Notes: generated by a model not told the origin, from the letters alone. Numbered from the stretch's first letter, positions 1 through 9,174 are shown. The stretch: 60,487 nucleotides of DNA from Sandaracinaceae bacterium (GCA_019637095.1 JAHBWG010000059.1:1-60487); one strand, 5' to 3'. Translations and numbers: made by a program.

Positions 1-1230
1 GGTGTCGAACGCGCCGCCTGCGCCGCCGGCGAACCCGCCGGGGCCGCCGGCACCGCCGGGCCCCGCGCGCGGCGGGTCCGTCTCGCGCGACGGATTGCAG
101 TGGCCCTCCGCGCCGTCGAACCCGGAGCCGTCGAGCTGGCCCTCGACGATGATGTCGTTCGCCGCCTCGACGCGGAGCGGGTGCTCGCCGACGACGCGCA
201 GCCGCGCCGTGCGCGGGATGCGCAGGTTGCCGACGCGCAGCACGCGCGCCGCCTCGTCCCAGCCGGGCAGGCGCGTCCCGTCGAGCTCGCCGGTGCTCGT
301 GTCGAACGTCTGCGTGGCCACCACGTTGACGCTCGCCGGGCCCAGGCACGTGCTCGAGCAGCGATCGCCGTCCATCGTGTTGCCGTCGTCGCACTCCTCG
401 CCCGCCATCACGTTGAGGACGCCGTCGCCGCAGCGATGCCGCGTGCAATCCACGTTGCAGGTCGGCGTCTCGCCGCCGCGCCCGCCGCCGTCGCCGTCGC
501 ACTCCTCGCCGCCGGCCGCGTTGATGAACCCGTCGCCGCAGCGCGCGAACGTGCAATTGAGGTTGCACGTCTCCGTCGCGCGGCCCTCGTCGCACTCCTC
601 CCCGGCCGTGGCGTTGTGGTAGCCGTCGCCGCAGAGCGGGCGCGTGCAGTCCGGGTCGCACGTCGCGGTCTCGATCGCGCCCTCCTCGCAGGCCTCGCCG
701 GCGCGCGTGTTGACGTAGCCGTCGCCGCAGCGCGCGAGCGTGCAGTCCGGGTTGCAGGTCGCCGTCTCGCCCGCCATCCCCATGCCGTCGCCGTCGCACG
801 CCTCGTCGTCGGCGTTGAGGAACCCGTCGCCGCAGGAGCCCGCGAGGCACTCGCCGGTCGGGCTGCACCGGCTCGTCACGCAGTCGGGCCCGCGCGAGCA
901 GCCCTGCCCGATCGCGCAGGGCATGCAGCGCATCCCGCCGCAGTCCACGTCGGTCTCCGTGCCGTTGCGCTCGCCGTCGGTGCAGGTGCCGTCCGCGATG
1001 CAGACCTCGTCGCGGCAGAGGTTCGTGGTGCAGTCGGAGATGAACGCGCAGCGCCGCCCGGGCGCGCACGTCGCGCCGCAGGTGCCGCCGCAGTCGACGT
1101 CCGTCTCGTCCTGGTTGCGGATCCCGTCGCTGCACGTCTCGCCGGGGCCGGCGTCGGGCATGCCGCCGCCGTCGCATCCGAGGGCCACGAGCGCGGCGAG
1201 CGAGAGGGTGATGAGGCGCGAGGTGGTCAC
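1..1230 (-). CDS. DUF4215-type cysteine-repeat lipoprotein (partial, 3' end outside window)
   Basis: Secreted lipoprotein of unknown function, cut by the left edge of the window. The GTG start is followed by a short hydrophobic stretch ending ALVALGC, a lipobox, so the mature protein should be anchored at Cys. Next come two modules of the form DVDCGG..C..C, then at least five DUF4215-like repeats of the type CGDG..N...GEECD and CN.DCT, and finally a Cys-poor beta-rich region that runs off the edge. A TATCGT hexamer ends 6 nt upstream of the GTG. DUF4215 repeats are a hallmark of myxobacterial secreted proteins, and they are presumed to be disulfide-rich adhesion or binding modules. The function is not known. 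Confidence 0.8.
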   Translation of the reverse strand, partial: MTTSRLITLSLAALVALGCDGGGMPDAGPGETCSDGIRNQDETDVDCGGTCGATCAPGRRCAFISDCTTNLCRDEVCIADGTCTDGERNGTETDVDCGGMRCMPCAIGQGCSRGPDCVTSRCSPTGECLAGSCGDGFLNADDEACDGDGMGMAGETATCNPDCTLARCGDGYVNTRAGEACEEGAIETATCDPDCTRPLCGDGYHNATAGEECDEGRATETCNLNCTFARCGDGFINAAGGEECDGDGGGRGGETPTCNVDCTRHRCGDGVLNVMAGEECDDGNTMDGDRCSSTCLGPASVNVVATQTFDTSTGELDGTRLPGWDEAARVLRVGNLRIPRTARLRVVGEHPLRVEAANDIIVEGQLDGSGFDGAEGHCNPSRETDPPRAGPGGAGGPGGFAGGAGGAFDT

Positions 1231-1236
1231 GCGCAC

Positions 1237-1242
1237 ACGATA
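1237..1242 (-). promoter_or_regulatory. Putative -10 element (TATCGT), leaderless context
   Basis: TATCGT ends 6 nt before the GTG of the cysteine-repeat lipoprotein gene and overlaps the last codons of the upstream membrane-protein gene. The position fits transcription starting at or next to the start codon. No clear -35 is visible. Confidence 0.45.
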
Positions 1243-1244
1243 GC

Positions 1245-1727
1245 TCACCCGCCGAGGATCATGTTCAGCCCGACGACGGCGCAGACGAACGTCATCAGCG
1301 CGGCGCAGCCCCAGGCGAGGGCGAGGGCGCCCGCGGTGGCCGCGGCGGCGGCGGCGCTCGCGCCCGAGCCCGTGCGCTGTGCGTGCTGCCGCAAGAGGCC
1401 GTGGCTCACCGCGAGCTCCGCCGTCGCCATGCGCAGCCCCGCGAGGTAGGCGAACAGCGACAGCCCGCCGGACGACGCGCCGAACGGGTAGCCGAGCGAG
1501 ACCTCGATCGCGACGCCGAGGCTCGCGATCCCGAGCGTCGTCACCAGGAGCGACGCCCACGCGAGCGCCGCGCGCAGCGCGAGCTTGGCGAGCCCCGGCG
1601 CGTCGAGCGCGAGCGCCCACCACATCGCGAACGCGAGCCCCGATCCCGCGCTGAGCGTGAGCGAGAGCCCCAGGATCCACCCGAGCGCGCCGATCACCGC
1701 GTCGATGCTCTGCGTGTCGAAGGTCAT
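1245..1727 (-). CDS. Small hydrophobic membrane protein, unknown function
   Basis: A 160-residue protein with about four predicted membrane segments (roughly residues 10-40, 50-72, 85-100 and 125-157) separated by short loops; it is Ala/Leu/Gly-rich with few charges. I do not recognise a family. The ATG is the natural start, and a TACGAT hexamer lies about 12 nt upstream. The gene ends 14 nt before the GTG of the cysteine-repeat lipoprotein on the same strand, so the two could be cotranscribed although the second appears to have its own -10 box. It is divergent from the acyl-CoA carboxylase genes. Confidence 0.65.
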   Translation of the reverse strand: MTFDTQSIDAVIGALGWILGLSLTLSAGSGLAFAMWWALALDAPGLAKLALRAALAWASLLVTTLGIASLGVAIEVSLGYPFGASSGGLSLFAYLAGLRMATAELAVSHGLLRQHAQRTGSGASAAAAAATAGALALAWGCAALMTFVCAVVGLNMILGG

Positions 1728-1815
1728 CGCGCCCGCGCCATCGTAGCCGCGCGCCAGCCCGCCTTACTCGTTCATGTCCGCTCAGAACTGAATGGCGGTT
1801 CACATCCGGCGGCGG

Positions 1816-1821
1816 TAGTGT
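1816..1821 (+). promoter_or_regulatory. Putative -10 element (TAGTGT) for the carboxylase operon
   Basis: TAGTGT ends 7 nt before the ATG at 1829. No Shine-Dalgarno sequence precedes that ATG, which fits a leaderless start for the acyl-CoA carboxylase operon. Confidence 0.45.
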
Positions 1822-1828
1822 CCGCGCC

Positions 1829-3442
1829 ATGAGCGGCCAGCCCTATCCGATCCTCGGCACCAAGGTCGATCGCCAGAGCGCCACCTTCCGCGACAACCGC
1901 GAGGCCAACCTCGCCGCGCTCGGCAAGCTCGACGCGGCCCTCGCGCAGGCGCGCGCGGGCGGCGGCCCCGAGTACAACGCCCGGCACGTCGGGGCCGGCA
2001 AGCTCCTGCCGCGCGAGCGCATCGAGCTCTTGCTCGATCGCGACGCGCACTTCCTCGAGATCGCCCCGCTCGCCGGCCACAAGATCAAGGGCCACACCGC
2101 GGGCGCGTCGGTCGTCGGCGGCGTCGGCGTCGTGAGCGGCGTCGAGTGCATGATCAGCGCGTCGGAGTCGACGGTGAACGCGGGCGCGATCAACGAGCTC
2201 GGCGTGACCAAGAGCGGCCGCCTCGGCGAGGTCGCGGAGGCGAACGGCCTGCCGTCGATCAACCTCATCGAGTCGGCGGGCGCGGATCTGCCGAACCAGT
2301 CGAAGATCTTCGTGCGCGGCGGCCGCGGCTTCCGCGAGCTCACGCGGCGCAGCCGCGAGCGCGCGCCGACGATCTGCCTCGTGTTCGGCTCGTCGACGGC
2401 GGGGGGCGCCTACATCCCGGGGATGAGCGACTACGTCGTCATGGTGAAGAACCAGGCGCGCGTCTACCTCGGCGGCCCGCCGCTCGTGAAGATGGCGATC
2501 GGCGAGGAGACGACGCACGAGGACCTCGGCGGCGCCGAGATGCACAGCCGCGTCAGCGGCGTGAGCGACTACCTCGCCGAGGACGAGCGCGACGCGATCC
2601 GCATCGGCCGCGAGATCGTCGCGCACCTCGACTGGAAGAAGGCCGCCGCGCCGACGGCGCGCGAGGTCGAGCCGCCGCGCCACGACCCGGAGGACCTGCT
2701 CGGCATCGCGAGCGCCGACCTGCGCTTCCCGTTCGACGCGCGCGAGGTGATCGCGCGCATCGCCGACGGCTCGCGCTTCAGCGAGTTCAAGCCGCTGTAC
2801 GGCTCGAGCCTCGTCTGCGGCTGGGCGCACGTGCACGGCTTCCCCGTCGGCATCCTCGCCAACAACGGGATCCTCTTCACCGACAGCGCCAACAAGGGCG
2901 CGCAGTTCATCCAGCTCTGCAACCAGAGCGACGTGCCGCTGCTCTACCTGCAGAACATCACCGGCTTCATGGTGGGCACCAAGGTCGAGCAGGAGGGCAT
3001 CATCAAGGCGGGCGCCAAGCTCATCAACGCCGTCTCGAACAGCACCGTGCCTGCGATCACCATCATGATGGGCGCGAGCTACGGCGCCGGGAACTACGGG
3101 ATGTGCGGCCGCGCGTACGAGCCGCGCTTCCTCTTCACCTGGCCCAACCACCGGATCGCGGTGATGGGCGGCAAGCAGCTCGCGGGCGTGCTCGACATCA
3201 TCAAGCGCGAGTCGGCCGCGAAGAAGGGCGTGCCGGTGAACGAGGAGCAGCTCGAGCTCGGCAAGAAGATGATCGAGGCGCAGATCGACGGAGAGTCCGA
3301 GGCGCTCTTCGCGACCGCGCGCGTCTGGGACGACGGGATCATCGACCCGCGCGACACGCGCGACGTGGTCGGCATCTGCCTGTCGACCTCGTACACCGTG
3401 CCCGTCGAGGGCACGACCTCCTGGGGCGTGTTCCGGCACTGA
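1829..3442 (+). CDS. Acyl-CoA carboxylase, carboxyltransferase (beta) subunit, methylcrotonoyl/geranoyl-CoA type
   Basis: Transfers the carboxyl group from carboxybiotin to an acyl-CoA. The 537-residue protein has the two crotonase-like halves of the AccD/PccB/MccB family. The N half carries [14 protein letters not shown] and the C half carries QNITGFMVG and [16 protein letters not shown], the oxyanion-hole glycine regions. QNITGFMVG followed by [10 protein letters not shown] is typical of methylcrotonoyl-CoA and geranoyl-CoA carboxylases rather than propionyl-CoA carboxylase, so leucine or isoprenoid catabolism is likely. The gene lies 17 nt upstream of the biotin-carrying alpha subunit, and the two should form one complex. 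Substrate specificity is inferred from motifs only. Confidence 0.9.
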   Translation: MSGQPYPILGTKVDRQSATFRDNREANLAALGKLDAALAQARAGGGPEYNARHVGAGKLLPRERIELLLDRDAHFLEIAPLAGHKIKGHTAGASVVGGVGVVSGVECMISASESTVNAGAINELGVTKSGRLGEVAEANGLPSINLIESAGADLPNQSKIFVRGGRGFRELTRRSRERAPTICLVFGSSTAGGAYIPGMSDYVVMVKNQARVYLGGPPLVKMAIGEETTHEDLGGAEMHSRVSGVSDYLAEDERDAIRIGREIVAHLDWKKAAAPTAREVEPPRHDPEDLLGIASADLRFPFDAREVIARIADGSRFSEFKPLYGSSLVCGWAHVHGFPVGILANNGILFTDSANKGAQFIQLCNQSDVPLLYLQNITGFMVGTKVEQEGIIKAGAKLINAVSNSTVPAITIMMGASYGAGNYGMCGRAYEPRFLFTWPNHRIAVMGGKQLAGVLDIIKRESAAKKGVPVNEEQLELGKKMIEAQIDGESEALFATARVWDDGIIDPRDTRDVVGICLSTSYTVPVEGTTSWGVFRH

Positions 3443-3459
3443 GGACGAGAGGGACGACC

Positions 3460-5460
3460 ATGGACGAGCCGTTCGAGTTCCGCCCGATCCACAAGCTCCT
3501 GATCGCCAACCGCGGCGAGATCGCGAGCCGGATCCAGCGCACGTGCCGCGCGATGGGGATCGAGACCGTCGCGGTCTACAGCGACGCCGACGCCGACGCG
3601 CCGTTCGTGCGGAGCGCCGACGAGGCGGTGCGCCTCGGGCCGCCGCCGAGCCGCGAGAGCTACCTGAACGTCGAGGCCATCCTCGACGCCGCCGCGCGCA
3701 CCGGCGCCGACGCGGTGCACCCGGGCTTCGGCTTCCTCGCCGAGAACGCGGACTTCGCGCAGGCGGTGATCGATCGCGGGCTCGTGTTCGTCGGCCCGCG
3801 GCCCGACGCGATCCGCGCGATGGGGAGCAAGCAGCGCGCGAAGCAGATCGCCCGCGACGCGGGCGTGCCGGTCATCGAGGGGTACGACGGCGCCGACCAA
3901 GACGCGCTCTTCGAGGAGGCGAGGCGCATCGGCTTCCCGGTGCTCGTGAAGGCGAGCGCGGGCGGCGGCGGCAAAGGGATGCGGATCGTGCGGGACGAGC
4001 GCGAGCTGCGCGCCGCGATCGACGGCGCGCGCCGCGAGGCGGCGAGCTCCTTCGGCGATCCGACGCTCCTCGTCGAGAAGTACGTCGAGCGCCCGCGGCA
4101 CATCGAGATCCAGATCCTCGGCGATCAGCACGGCGGGCTCGTCCACCTCTTCGAGCGCGAGTGCTCGATCCAGCGCCGGCACCAGAAGATCATCGAGGAG
4201 GCGCCCTCGCTCGCGGTCGGCGACGCGCTGCGCCGGCTGATGGGCGAGGCGGCGCTGAAGCTCGCGCGCGCGATCGGCTACACGAACGCGGGGACGGTCG
4301 AGATGATCCTCGACCCGGACGGCGCCTTCTACTTCCTCGAGGTGAACACCCGCCTGCAGGTCGAGCACCCGGTGACCGAGGCGATCACCGACGTGGACCT
4401 CGTCGAGCTGCAGATCCGCGTCGCGCGCGGCGAGCCGCTGCCGTTCGATCAGGAGATGATCGACACGGTCGCGAGCGGCGCGGCGATCGAGTGCCGCCTC
4501 TACGCCGAGGACCCGGCCAAGGGCTTCCTCCCGCAGAGCGGGCGGCTGGTCGACTTCACGATGCCGGCGGCGGACTGGCTGCGCGTCGACGCCGGCGTCG
4601 AGCCGGGCTCGGAGGTCTCGCCGTACTACGACCCGATGCTCGCGAAGGTGATCACCTGGGGCAACACGCGCGGCGACGCGATCGCCCGGATGTGCTGGGC
4701 GCTCCGGCGCGCGAGCGTGCTCGGGATCACGACGAACCGGGACTTCCTGATCGACGTGCTCGAGCACGAGGCGTTCGTGGCCGGCGATCTGCACACGCAC
4801 TTCATCGAGGAGCACTTCGCGGCGCCGGCCCCGCGCGACGCCGAGGTCACGCGGCGCGCCGCGGTCGCGGCCGCGCTCGCCGGCTGGGCGGCGCGGCCGC
4901 GGACGCTTCCGTCGATGCGGACCGGGTACCGCAACAACCCGTTCGCGGATCAGGAGGTCGCGTTCCTCGCCGACGAGCGGGAGCACGTCGTGCGCTACGT
5001 CCACCACGGCGGCGACGCGTTCACGATCGACGGCGCGCCGGCCCGCGCGTGGGTCGACGGCGCGACGGTGACGGTCGTGGAGCAGGGCCACCGCTGGAGC
5101 GCGCGGGTCGTGCGCGACGGGCCGCGCGCGCACGTCGTCTGCGGCGGGCGCACCGTGGCGCTCGACGAGGCGCCGCGCTTCCCCGACCTCGGGATGGCGA
5201 GCGCGGCCGACGCGACGGTCGCGCCGATGCCCGGCAAGATCATCAAGCTCCTCGTCGCGCCGGGTGACGTCGTGAGCGTCGGGCAGACGCTCGCGATCAT
5301 GGAGGCGATGAAGATGGAGCACTCGATCGGCGCGCCGCACGACGGAGTCGTCGCCGAGGTGTGCGTCGCCGAGGGCGACCAGGTCGCGGAGGGCGCCGTC
5401 CTCGCGATCGTGCGCGAGCCCGGCGCGCACGAGGCCGAGAACGACGCGGCGGACGCTTGA
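3460..5460 (+). CDS. Acyl-CoA carboxylase alpha subunit (biotin carboxylase + biotin carboxyl carrier)
   Basis: ATP-dependent carboxylation of its own biotin, the first half-reaction of the acyl-CoA carboxylase. The 666-residue protein begins with a biotin-carboxylase ATP-grasp module (about residues 10-455): KLLIANRGEIASRI, the glycine-rich loop KASAGGGGKGMRIV, and FLEVNTRLQVEHPVTE with the catalytic region. A linker domain follows, then a C-terminal biotinyl domain (about 585-655) with the biotin attachment motif MEAMKMEH. I chose the ATG at 3460, just after the beta-subunit stop, because it starts immediately before the conserved first strand. The stop overlaps the TTG start of the methyltransferase gene. 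Confidence 0.93.
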   Translation: MDEPFEFRPIHKLLIANRGEIASRIQRTCRAMGIETVAVYSDADADAPFVRSADEAVRLGPPPSRESYLNVEAILDAAARTGADAVHPGFGFLAENADFAQAVIDRGLVFVGPRPDAIRAMGSKQRAKQIARDAGVPVIEGYDGADQDALFEEARRIGFPVLVKASAGGGGKGMRIVRDERELRAAIDGARREAASSFGDPTLLVEKYVERPRHIEIQILGDQHGGLVHLFERECSIQRRHQKIIEEAPSLAVGDALRRLMGEAALKLARAIGYTNAGTVEMILDPDGAFYFLEVNTRLQVEHPVTEAITDVDLVELQIRVARGEPLPFDQEMIDTVASGAAIECRLYAEDPAKGFLPQSGRLVDFTMPAADWLRVDAGVEPGSEVSPYYDPMLAKVITWGNTRGDAIARMCWALRRASVLGITTNRDFLIDVLEHEAFVAGDLHTHFIEEHFAAPAPRDAEVTRRAAVAAALAGWAARPRTLPSMRTGYRNNPFADQEVAFLADEREHVVRYVHHGGDAFTIDGAPARAWVDGATVTVVEQGHRWSARVVRDGPRAHVVCGGRTVALDEAPRFPDLGMASAADATVAPMPGKIIKLLVAPGDVVSVGQTLAIMEAMKMEHSIGAPHDGVVAEVCVAEGDQVAEGAVLAIVREPGAHEAENDAADA

Positions 5461-6197
5461 GCGCGCACCCGCGCGATCGCTACGTCACGGTCTACGGGCG
5501 CAAGCCCGTGCTCGAGGTGCTCGAGGCGGACGAGCTCGCGGTCGCGCGCGTGTTCGTCGCGCGCGGCGCGCGGGGCGACGTCGTCGATCGGATCCGCGCC
5601 GCGGCGCGCGCGCGCGGCGTCGAGGTGCTCGACAAGAGCCCCGCCGAGGTCTCGCGCATCTCGCGCCGCCCCAAGCAGGACCAGGGGCTCGCCGCCGACG
5701 TGGAGGCGCCGCGGATGGGCGCGCTCGAGGGCTGGCTCGCCGAGCGCGGCACGCGGCCTGCGGTGCTGCTCGCGCTCGACGGTGTCACCACGCCCGCGAA
5801 CGTCGGGATGATCCTGCGCACCGCCACCGTGCTCGGGCTCGGCGGCGTCGTCCTGCCGCGCCGCGGCGCGCCGGAGATCGGCCCGCTGGTGATCAAGGCG
5901 TCGGCGGGCGTCGCGTTCCGCGCGCGGATCCTGCGCTGCCCGACGATCGGCGAGGGGCTCGGCGCGCTCCGCGCGGCGGGCTTCGCGATCTACGGCCTGT
6001 CCGATCGGGGCGGCGCGATCCTCGGCGAGGCGCCGCTCGCCGAGCGCGCCGTGCTCGTGCTCGGCAACGAGTCCGACGGCGTCGCCGAGGGCGCCGAGCA
6101 CGTGCAAACCTGGTTGCGGATCCCGATGGCCGCGCCCGGCGACTCGCTCAACGTCGCCGCCGCCGCCGCGATCGCCGCCTGGGCCGCCACGCGGTGA
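5457..6197 (+). CDS. SpoU/TrmH-family RNA 2'-O-methyltransferase (RlmB-like)
   Basis: Predicted SPOUT-class enzyme that methylates a ribose 2'-OH in rRNA or tRNA using SAM. The N-terminal substrate-binding domain contains YGRKPVLEVLEADE. The C-terminal knotted domain has the three SPOUT motifs: NVGMILRTATVLGLGGVV, LVLGNESDGV, and IPMAAPGDSLNVAAAAAI. The best start is TTG at 5457, which overlaps the carboxylase stop (TTGA) and leaves a family-typical N-terminus; longer GTG starts upstream would add an Arg-rich unrelated extension. The last ~70 bp of this gene are repeated, in degraded form, 860 bp downstream on the other side of the Uma2 gene. Confidence 0.85.
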   Translation: MSAHPRDRYVTVYGRKPVLEVLEADELAVARVFVARGARGDVVDRIRAAARARGVEVLDKSPAEVSRISRRPKQDQGLAADVEAPRMGALEGWLAERGTRPAVLLALDGVTTPANVGMILRTATVLGLGGVVLPRRGAPEIGPLVIKASAGVAFRARILRCPTIGEGLGALRAAGFAIYGLSDRGGAILGEAPLAERAVLVLGNESDGVAEGAEHVQTWLRIPMAAPGDSLNVAAAAAIAAWAATR

Positions 6198-6320
6198 GTC
6201 TTCGGACGGTGGTCGGCGGGCTGGCCGCGCCTCACGGGGCGCGCGCTTCCTCGTCCATGCGCGCGAGGATGGCGTCGATCGCCTCGCTCCCCTCGGTGAG
6301 CGTCGGGATGATCCGCTCGC
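6127..6320. repeat. Left copy of the direct duplication flanking the Uma2 gene
   Basis: This stretch holds the end of the methyltransferase gene (6127-6197), a short spacer, and the last ~90 bp of the serine-hydrolase gene. It matches 6988-7150 in the same order and orientation. The hydrolase part (from about 6221) is nearly identical to the right copy; in the methyltransferase part this copy is intact and the right copy has small deletions. Confidence 0.85.
6232..6320 (-). pseudogene. 3'-terminal fragment of the serine-hydrolase gene (duplicate)
   Basis: Read on the minus strand this encodes ERIIPTLTEGSEAIDAI and on to the same stop codon as the complete hydrolase gene ending at 7063, but the upstream sequence is unrelated after position 6320. 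It is an orphaned gene tail created when the junction was duplicated around the Uma2 gene. It has no start codon of its own. Confidence 0.85.
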
Positions 6321-6384
6321 ACGCCTGCGCGACCGAGGTGGACGGGGCTCGATCGCGCCGGGTCGGCGCCGATCGAGTTCGCGC

Positions 6385-6390
6385 TACAAT
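6385..6390 (+). promoter_or_regulatory. Putative -10 element (TACAAT) of the Uma2 gene
   Basis: TACAAT ends 9 nt before the second in-frame ATG (6400) and only 3 nt before the first (6394). If it is the -10 box the first ATG would lie upstream of the transcript start, so 6400 is the better start. It sits in the unique insert, so the cargo gene brought its own promoter. Confidence 0.5.
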
Positions 6391-6399
6391 GGGATGGCG

Positions 6400-6975
6400 A
6401 TGACGAGCCCGGCATCCGCGCAGCCGTACGTGGCGTTCGAGGACTACGTCGCCTCGGAGGAGCGCAGCGAGACGAAGCACGAGTGGCTCGATGGCGTCGT
6501 CTACGCGATGGCGGGGGGCAGCGTCGAGCATGGCCGCCTCGCCACGAAGATGACCGCCATCCTGACGGCGAGGCTCGCTGGACGTTGCACGGTCTTGTCG
6601 TCGGACGTGATGGTCTACGTGCGCGCGACGAACCTCGCGACCTACCCCGACGGGAGCGTGGTGTGCGGGGCGATGGACGTGCAGCAGGTGGTCCGCAACG
6701 GGAAGATCATCGGCGAGGCCCTCACGAACCCCACGCTCGTCGTGGAGGTCTTGTCCGACTCGACGGAGAGCTACGACCGGGGCGAGAAGTTCGCGCACTA
6801 CATGCGCCTGCCCTCGCTCCGCGAGTACGTCCTGGTGTCTCAGGCGGAGCGTCGCATCGAAGTGTTCCGGCGCCCCGAGGGGCGTGGACGGTGGCGCTCC
6901 GACGTCGCCGGCCACGGTGACACGGTGACGCTCGGCGGCGCGGAGGTCGGCGTGGACGAGGTCTACGGCCAATGA
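6400..6975 (+). CDS. Uma2-family (DUF820) PD-(D/E)XK nuclease-like protein
   Basis: Uma2 proteins adopt a restriction-endonuclease fold, are highly multiplied in some bacteria including myxobacteria, and have no settled role. The 191-residue protein shows the whole family signature: FEDYVASEERSETKHEWLDG near the N-terminus, then the presumed active-site residues in YPDGSV (Asp), LVVEVLSDST (Glu) and DRGEKFAHY (Lys). The catalytic set looks intact. The ATG at 6400 is preferred over 6394 because of the -10 position. The gene lies alone between two copies of a duplicated gene junction, so it is an insert relative to the ancestral methyltransferase-hydrolase arrangement. Confidence 0.9.
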   Translation: MTSPASAQPYVAFEDYVASEERSETKHEWLDGVVYAMAGGSVEHGRLATKMTAILTARLAGRCTVLSSDVMVYVRATNLATYPDGSVVCGAMDVQQVVRNGKIIGEALTNPTLVVEVLSDSTESYDRGEKFAHYMRLPSLREYVLVSQAERRIEVFRRPEGRGRWRSDVAGHGDTVTLGGAEVGVDEVYGQ

Positions 6976-6987
6976 GCTGTTCGGCGC

Positions 6988-7150
6988 TGGCCGCGCCCGG
7001 CGATTCGCTCGACGTCGCCGGCCGCCGCCTGGGCCGCCACGCGCTGAAGGGCTGGCCGCGCCTCACGGAGCGCGCGCTTCCTCGTCCATGCGCGCGAGGA
7101 TGGCGTCGATCGCCTCGCTCCCCTCGGTGAGCGTCGGGATGATCCGCTCG
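6988..7150. repeat. Right copy of the direct duplication flanking the Uma2 gene
   Basis: It begins with a degraded copy of the methyltransferase gene end (about 6988-7046, with small deletions but the GLGRHA-type CTGGGCCGCCACGCG end still legible), followed by the real end of the serine-hydrolase gene. It aligns with 6127-6320. Confidence 0.85.
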
Positions 7151-8310
7151 CGCACGTAGGCGTCCGCGTTGGTGAGGATCAAGAGGGCGTGCGTGCCCTC
7201 GGTCGCGATCAGGAGCTGGTTGCTCCCGCCGAAGGTGGCGCCGCTGTGCCCGATGAAGTCGCGGCCGGCGAGCCGCCTGCGGGAGAAGGCGAGCGCCTGC
7301 CCGCTCGCGACGCGCGGGTACTGGATGCGCAGGAGCTCGTCGACCTGCTCGCTCGCGAGCACGCGCGCCCCGTCGAGCTCGCCGCCGCGCAGGATCATCT
7401 GGGCGAAGCGCGCGAGCCCGGTCGCGCTGATGCGCAGCGACGAGGCGGGGTAGAACGCGAAGCCGTTCTGCGGCAGCGGGCTGAAGCGCCGGCCGTTGAA
7501 GCCGTAGGGCGTCGCGAGGCGGGTCGCGTCGACGTCGGCGAGGAACCAGCCCGCCCCGTCGAGCGCGAGCGGCGCGAAGATCGCGCGCTCGGACTGCACG
7601 CGCAGATCCTCGCCGCCCGCCGCCTCGAGGATCGCGCCGACGATCCCGAAGCCGGCGTTCGCGTACGAGCGCGCGTTGCCCGGCGCGGCGCCCCAGTGGC
7701 TCGCCGCGTAGAGCGCTCCATCGGGCAGCGCGTAGCGGCGGGTGAACTCGTCGAGCGAGATCGGAGGGTCCTCGGTGTACGTGACCTCGCCGAGCGCGGC
7801 GAAGTCGTCCTCGACGCCGGCGACGTGCGCGAGGAGCATGCGCGTCGTGACCGCGCGGCCCGCGTACGACGGATGCTCGAGCGTGTAGCCGAGCGCGTCG
7901 CCGGCGGGCGCGTCGAGCTCGAGCCGGCCCTCCTCGACGAGCTGCAGCGCCCGCACGGCCGCGAAGGGCTTGGAGACCGACGCCATCACGAACAGCGTGT
8001 GCGCGTCGACGCGGCGCTCCGTCTCGAGGTCGGCGAAGCCGTAGCCGCCGGCGCGCACGACCGCGTCCGGCGTGACGATCGCGATCGCGGCGCCCGGGAT
8101 GCCGCCGCGCGCCATGTGCCACGCGACGAAGCCGTCGAAGTCCTCGGGCGGCGCGCCCGCGTCGGGGGCCGCGATCGCCGCGTCGAGCGCCGCGTCCTCT
8201 CGCGCCACGCCCGCGTCGCCCGGATCGGCGCTCTCGCACGCGACGAGCGCCGCCGCGAGCGCGAGGCCCCACGCCGAGGCGCGGCGGACGGTGCGAGCGG
8301 AGCGATGCAC
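7063..8310 (-). CDS. Secreted beta-lactamase-family (class C/D-Ala-D-Ala carboxypeptidase-like) serine hydrolase lipoprotein
   Basis: Predicted secreted esterase, peptidase or beta-lactamase-like hydrolase of 415 residues. The GTG start at 8310 gives a lipoprotein signal (WGLALAAALVAC) and an Asp/Ala-rich linker. The catalytic domain has the Ser-x-x-Lys motif in MASVSKPFAAVRA, the Tyr-x-Asn motif in RSYANAGFG and the third motif HSG in FIGHSGATFGGSN, so all active-site elements are present. Longer starts upstream would add an Arg-rich non-signal stretch and overlap the divergent gene. The 3' end is duplicated as a remnant at 6232-6320. Substrate is unknown. Confidence 0.85.
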   Translation of the reverse strand: MHRSARTVRRASAWGLALAAALVACESADPGDAGVAREDAALDAAIAAPDAGAPPEDFDGFVAWHMARGGIPGAAIAIVTPDAVVRAGGYGFADLETERRVDAHTLFVMASVSKPFAAVRALQLVEEGRLELDAPAGDALGYTLEHPSYAGRAVTTRMLLAHVAGVEDDFAALGEVTYTEDPPISLDEFTRRYALPDGALYAASHWGAAPGNARSYANAGFGIVGAILEAAGGEDLRVQSERAIFAPLALDGAGWFLADVDATRLATPYGFNGRRFSPLPQNGFAFYPASSLRISATGLARFAQMILRGGELDGARVLASEQVDELLRIQYPRVASGQALAFSRRRLAGRDFIGHSGATFGGSNQLLIATEGTHALLILTNADAYVRERIIPTLTEGSEAIDAILARMDEEARAP

Positions 8311-8406
8311 TCGAGCTGCAGTATGCCCGCGGCGGCTGTCGCGCGCACCGCCGGGGCGATCCACGTCCGGGCCGGGAAGAGGTCGATCCCCGACGCGGCG
8401 GCGGTC

Positions 8407-8412
8407 TACGAT
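8407..8412 (+). promoter_or_regulatory. Putative -10 element (TACGAT), leaderless context
   Basis: TACGAT ends 7 nt before the ATG at 8420. The upstream in-frame ATG at 8411 lies inside the hexamer and would not be on such a transcript. Confidence 0.45.
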
Positions 8413-8419
8413 GCCGCCC

Positions 8420-9058
8420 ATGATCTCTCGCGCCCTCGCGTGCCTGGTGTTGCTGTCCACGTTCGTCGCGTCGGCCGGCGCCGCGCAGTCGATCTCCGAT
8501 CGGTCGCCGCGCCTCGCCGGCAACCTCGCGCTCGGCTTCGCGGGCGAGCTCGACTCGCACGCGCGCAGCCGCCTGGGCACCCTGCGCTCGGAGGTCGACC
8601 TCGAGCCGTCGATCGGGTTCGACGCGCGCGGCGAGCTCCCCGTCCTCGACTTCCTCGTGATCGGCGGCTGGTTTCAGTTCCTCAGCGTCGAGAACGAGGC
8701 GTCGGGGAGCGAGCGCGAGGAGACGTTCTCGTTCGACGCGTTCGTGCGGCTCCGGTGGGTGTTCGAGGTCATCGCGCGCACGCTCTACATCGAGCCCTAC
8801 GTGCTCCTGCCGATCGGCTTCACGATGGCGGTCCTGCCCGACGCGAGCGGCTCGGGGGACGAGGTCTGGCCGGGGTGGAACACCGCGGTGCTCCCCGGCG
8901 TGCAGGTGCTCCACGAGTCCGGCTTCGGCGGCTACTTCGAGCTCGGCTGGCGCCACGCCGAGGTCTACCAGGAGCGCAGCGTGCTCGGGACCTCCACCGA
9001 CATCTCGCTGATCCTGAACGAGCTCGCGCTGAACCTCGGGTTCGTCTACGCGCTCTGA
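8420..9058 (+). CDS. Predicted outer-membrane beta-barrel protein
   Basis: A 212-residue protein with a clean Sec signal peptide (ACLVLLSTFVASAGAAQ, cleavage after about residue 22) followed by alternating polar/hydrophobic strands typical of a small outer-membrane barrel, ending in an aromatic-containing last strand (NLGFVYAL). No family motif is recognised. It is divergent from the serine hydrolase across about 110 bp and followed 116 bp later by another secreted protein on the same strand. The start at 8420 is supported by the -10 position and signal peptide. Confidence 0.7.
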   Translation: MISRALACLVLLSTFVASAGAAQSISDRSPRLAGNLALGFAGELDSHARSRLGTLRSEVDLEPSIGFDARGELPVLDFLVIGGWFQFLSVENEASGSEREETFSFDAFVRLRWVFEVIARTLYIEPYVLLPIGFTMAVLPDASGSGDEVWPGWNTAVLPGVQVLHESGFGGYFELGWRHAEVYQERSVLGTSTDISLILNELALNLGFVYAL

Positions 9059-9162
9059 GTCGGCGGAGGCCATCGCTGCGCGATGGCCTGGCCTCGAAGG
9101 GCGCCATCGGCCGCGTGCGCGCTCGGTCTGTCGACGGTCTCCGGGTCGCGAGCGCGCTGCGC

Positions 9163-9168
9163 TACGCT
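9163..9168 (+). promoter_or_regulatory. Putative -10 element (TACGCT), leaderless context
   Basis: TACGCT ends 6 nt before the GTG at 9175; no Shine-Dalgarno sequence is present. Confidence 0.45.
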
Positions 9169-9174
9169 GGTGGC

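Noticed and set aside
2-1449. Long plus-strand open frames over the cysteine-repeat lipoprotein gene
   Set aside because: They are Arg/Ala/Pro-rich shadows caused by high G+C; the minus strand encodes the ordered Cys repeats.
2146-3459. Large in-frame extension upstream of the biotin carboxylase start
   Set aside because: It would overlap the beta subunit in another frame and is Arg-rich; the ATG at 3460 begins the conserved domain.
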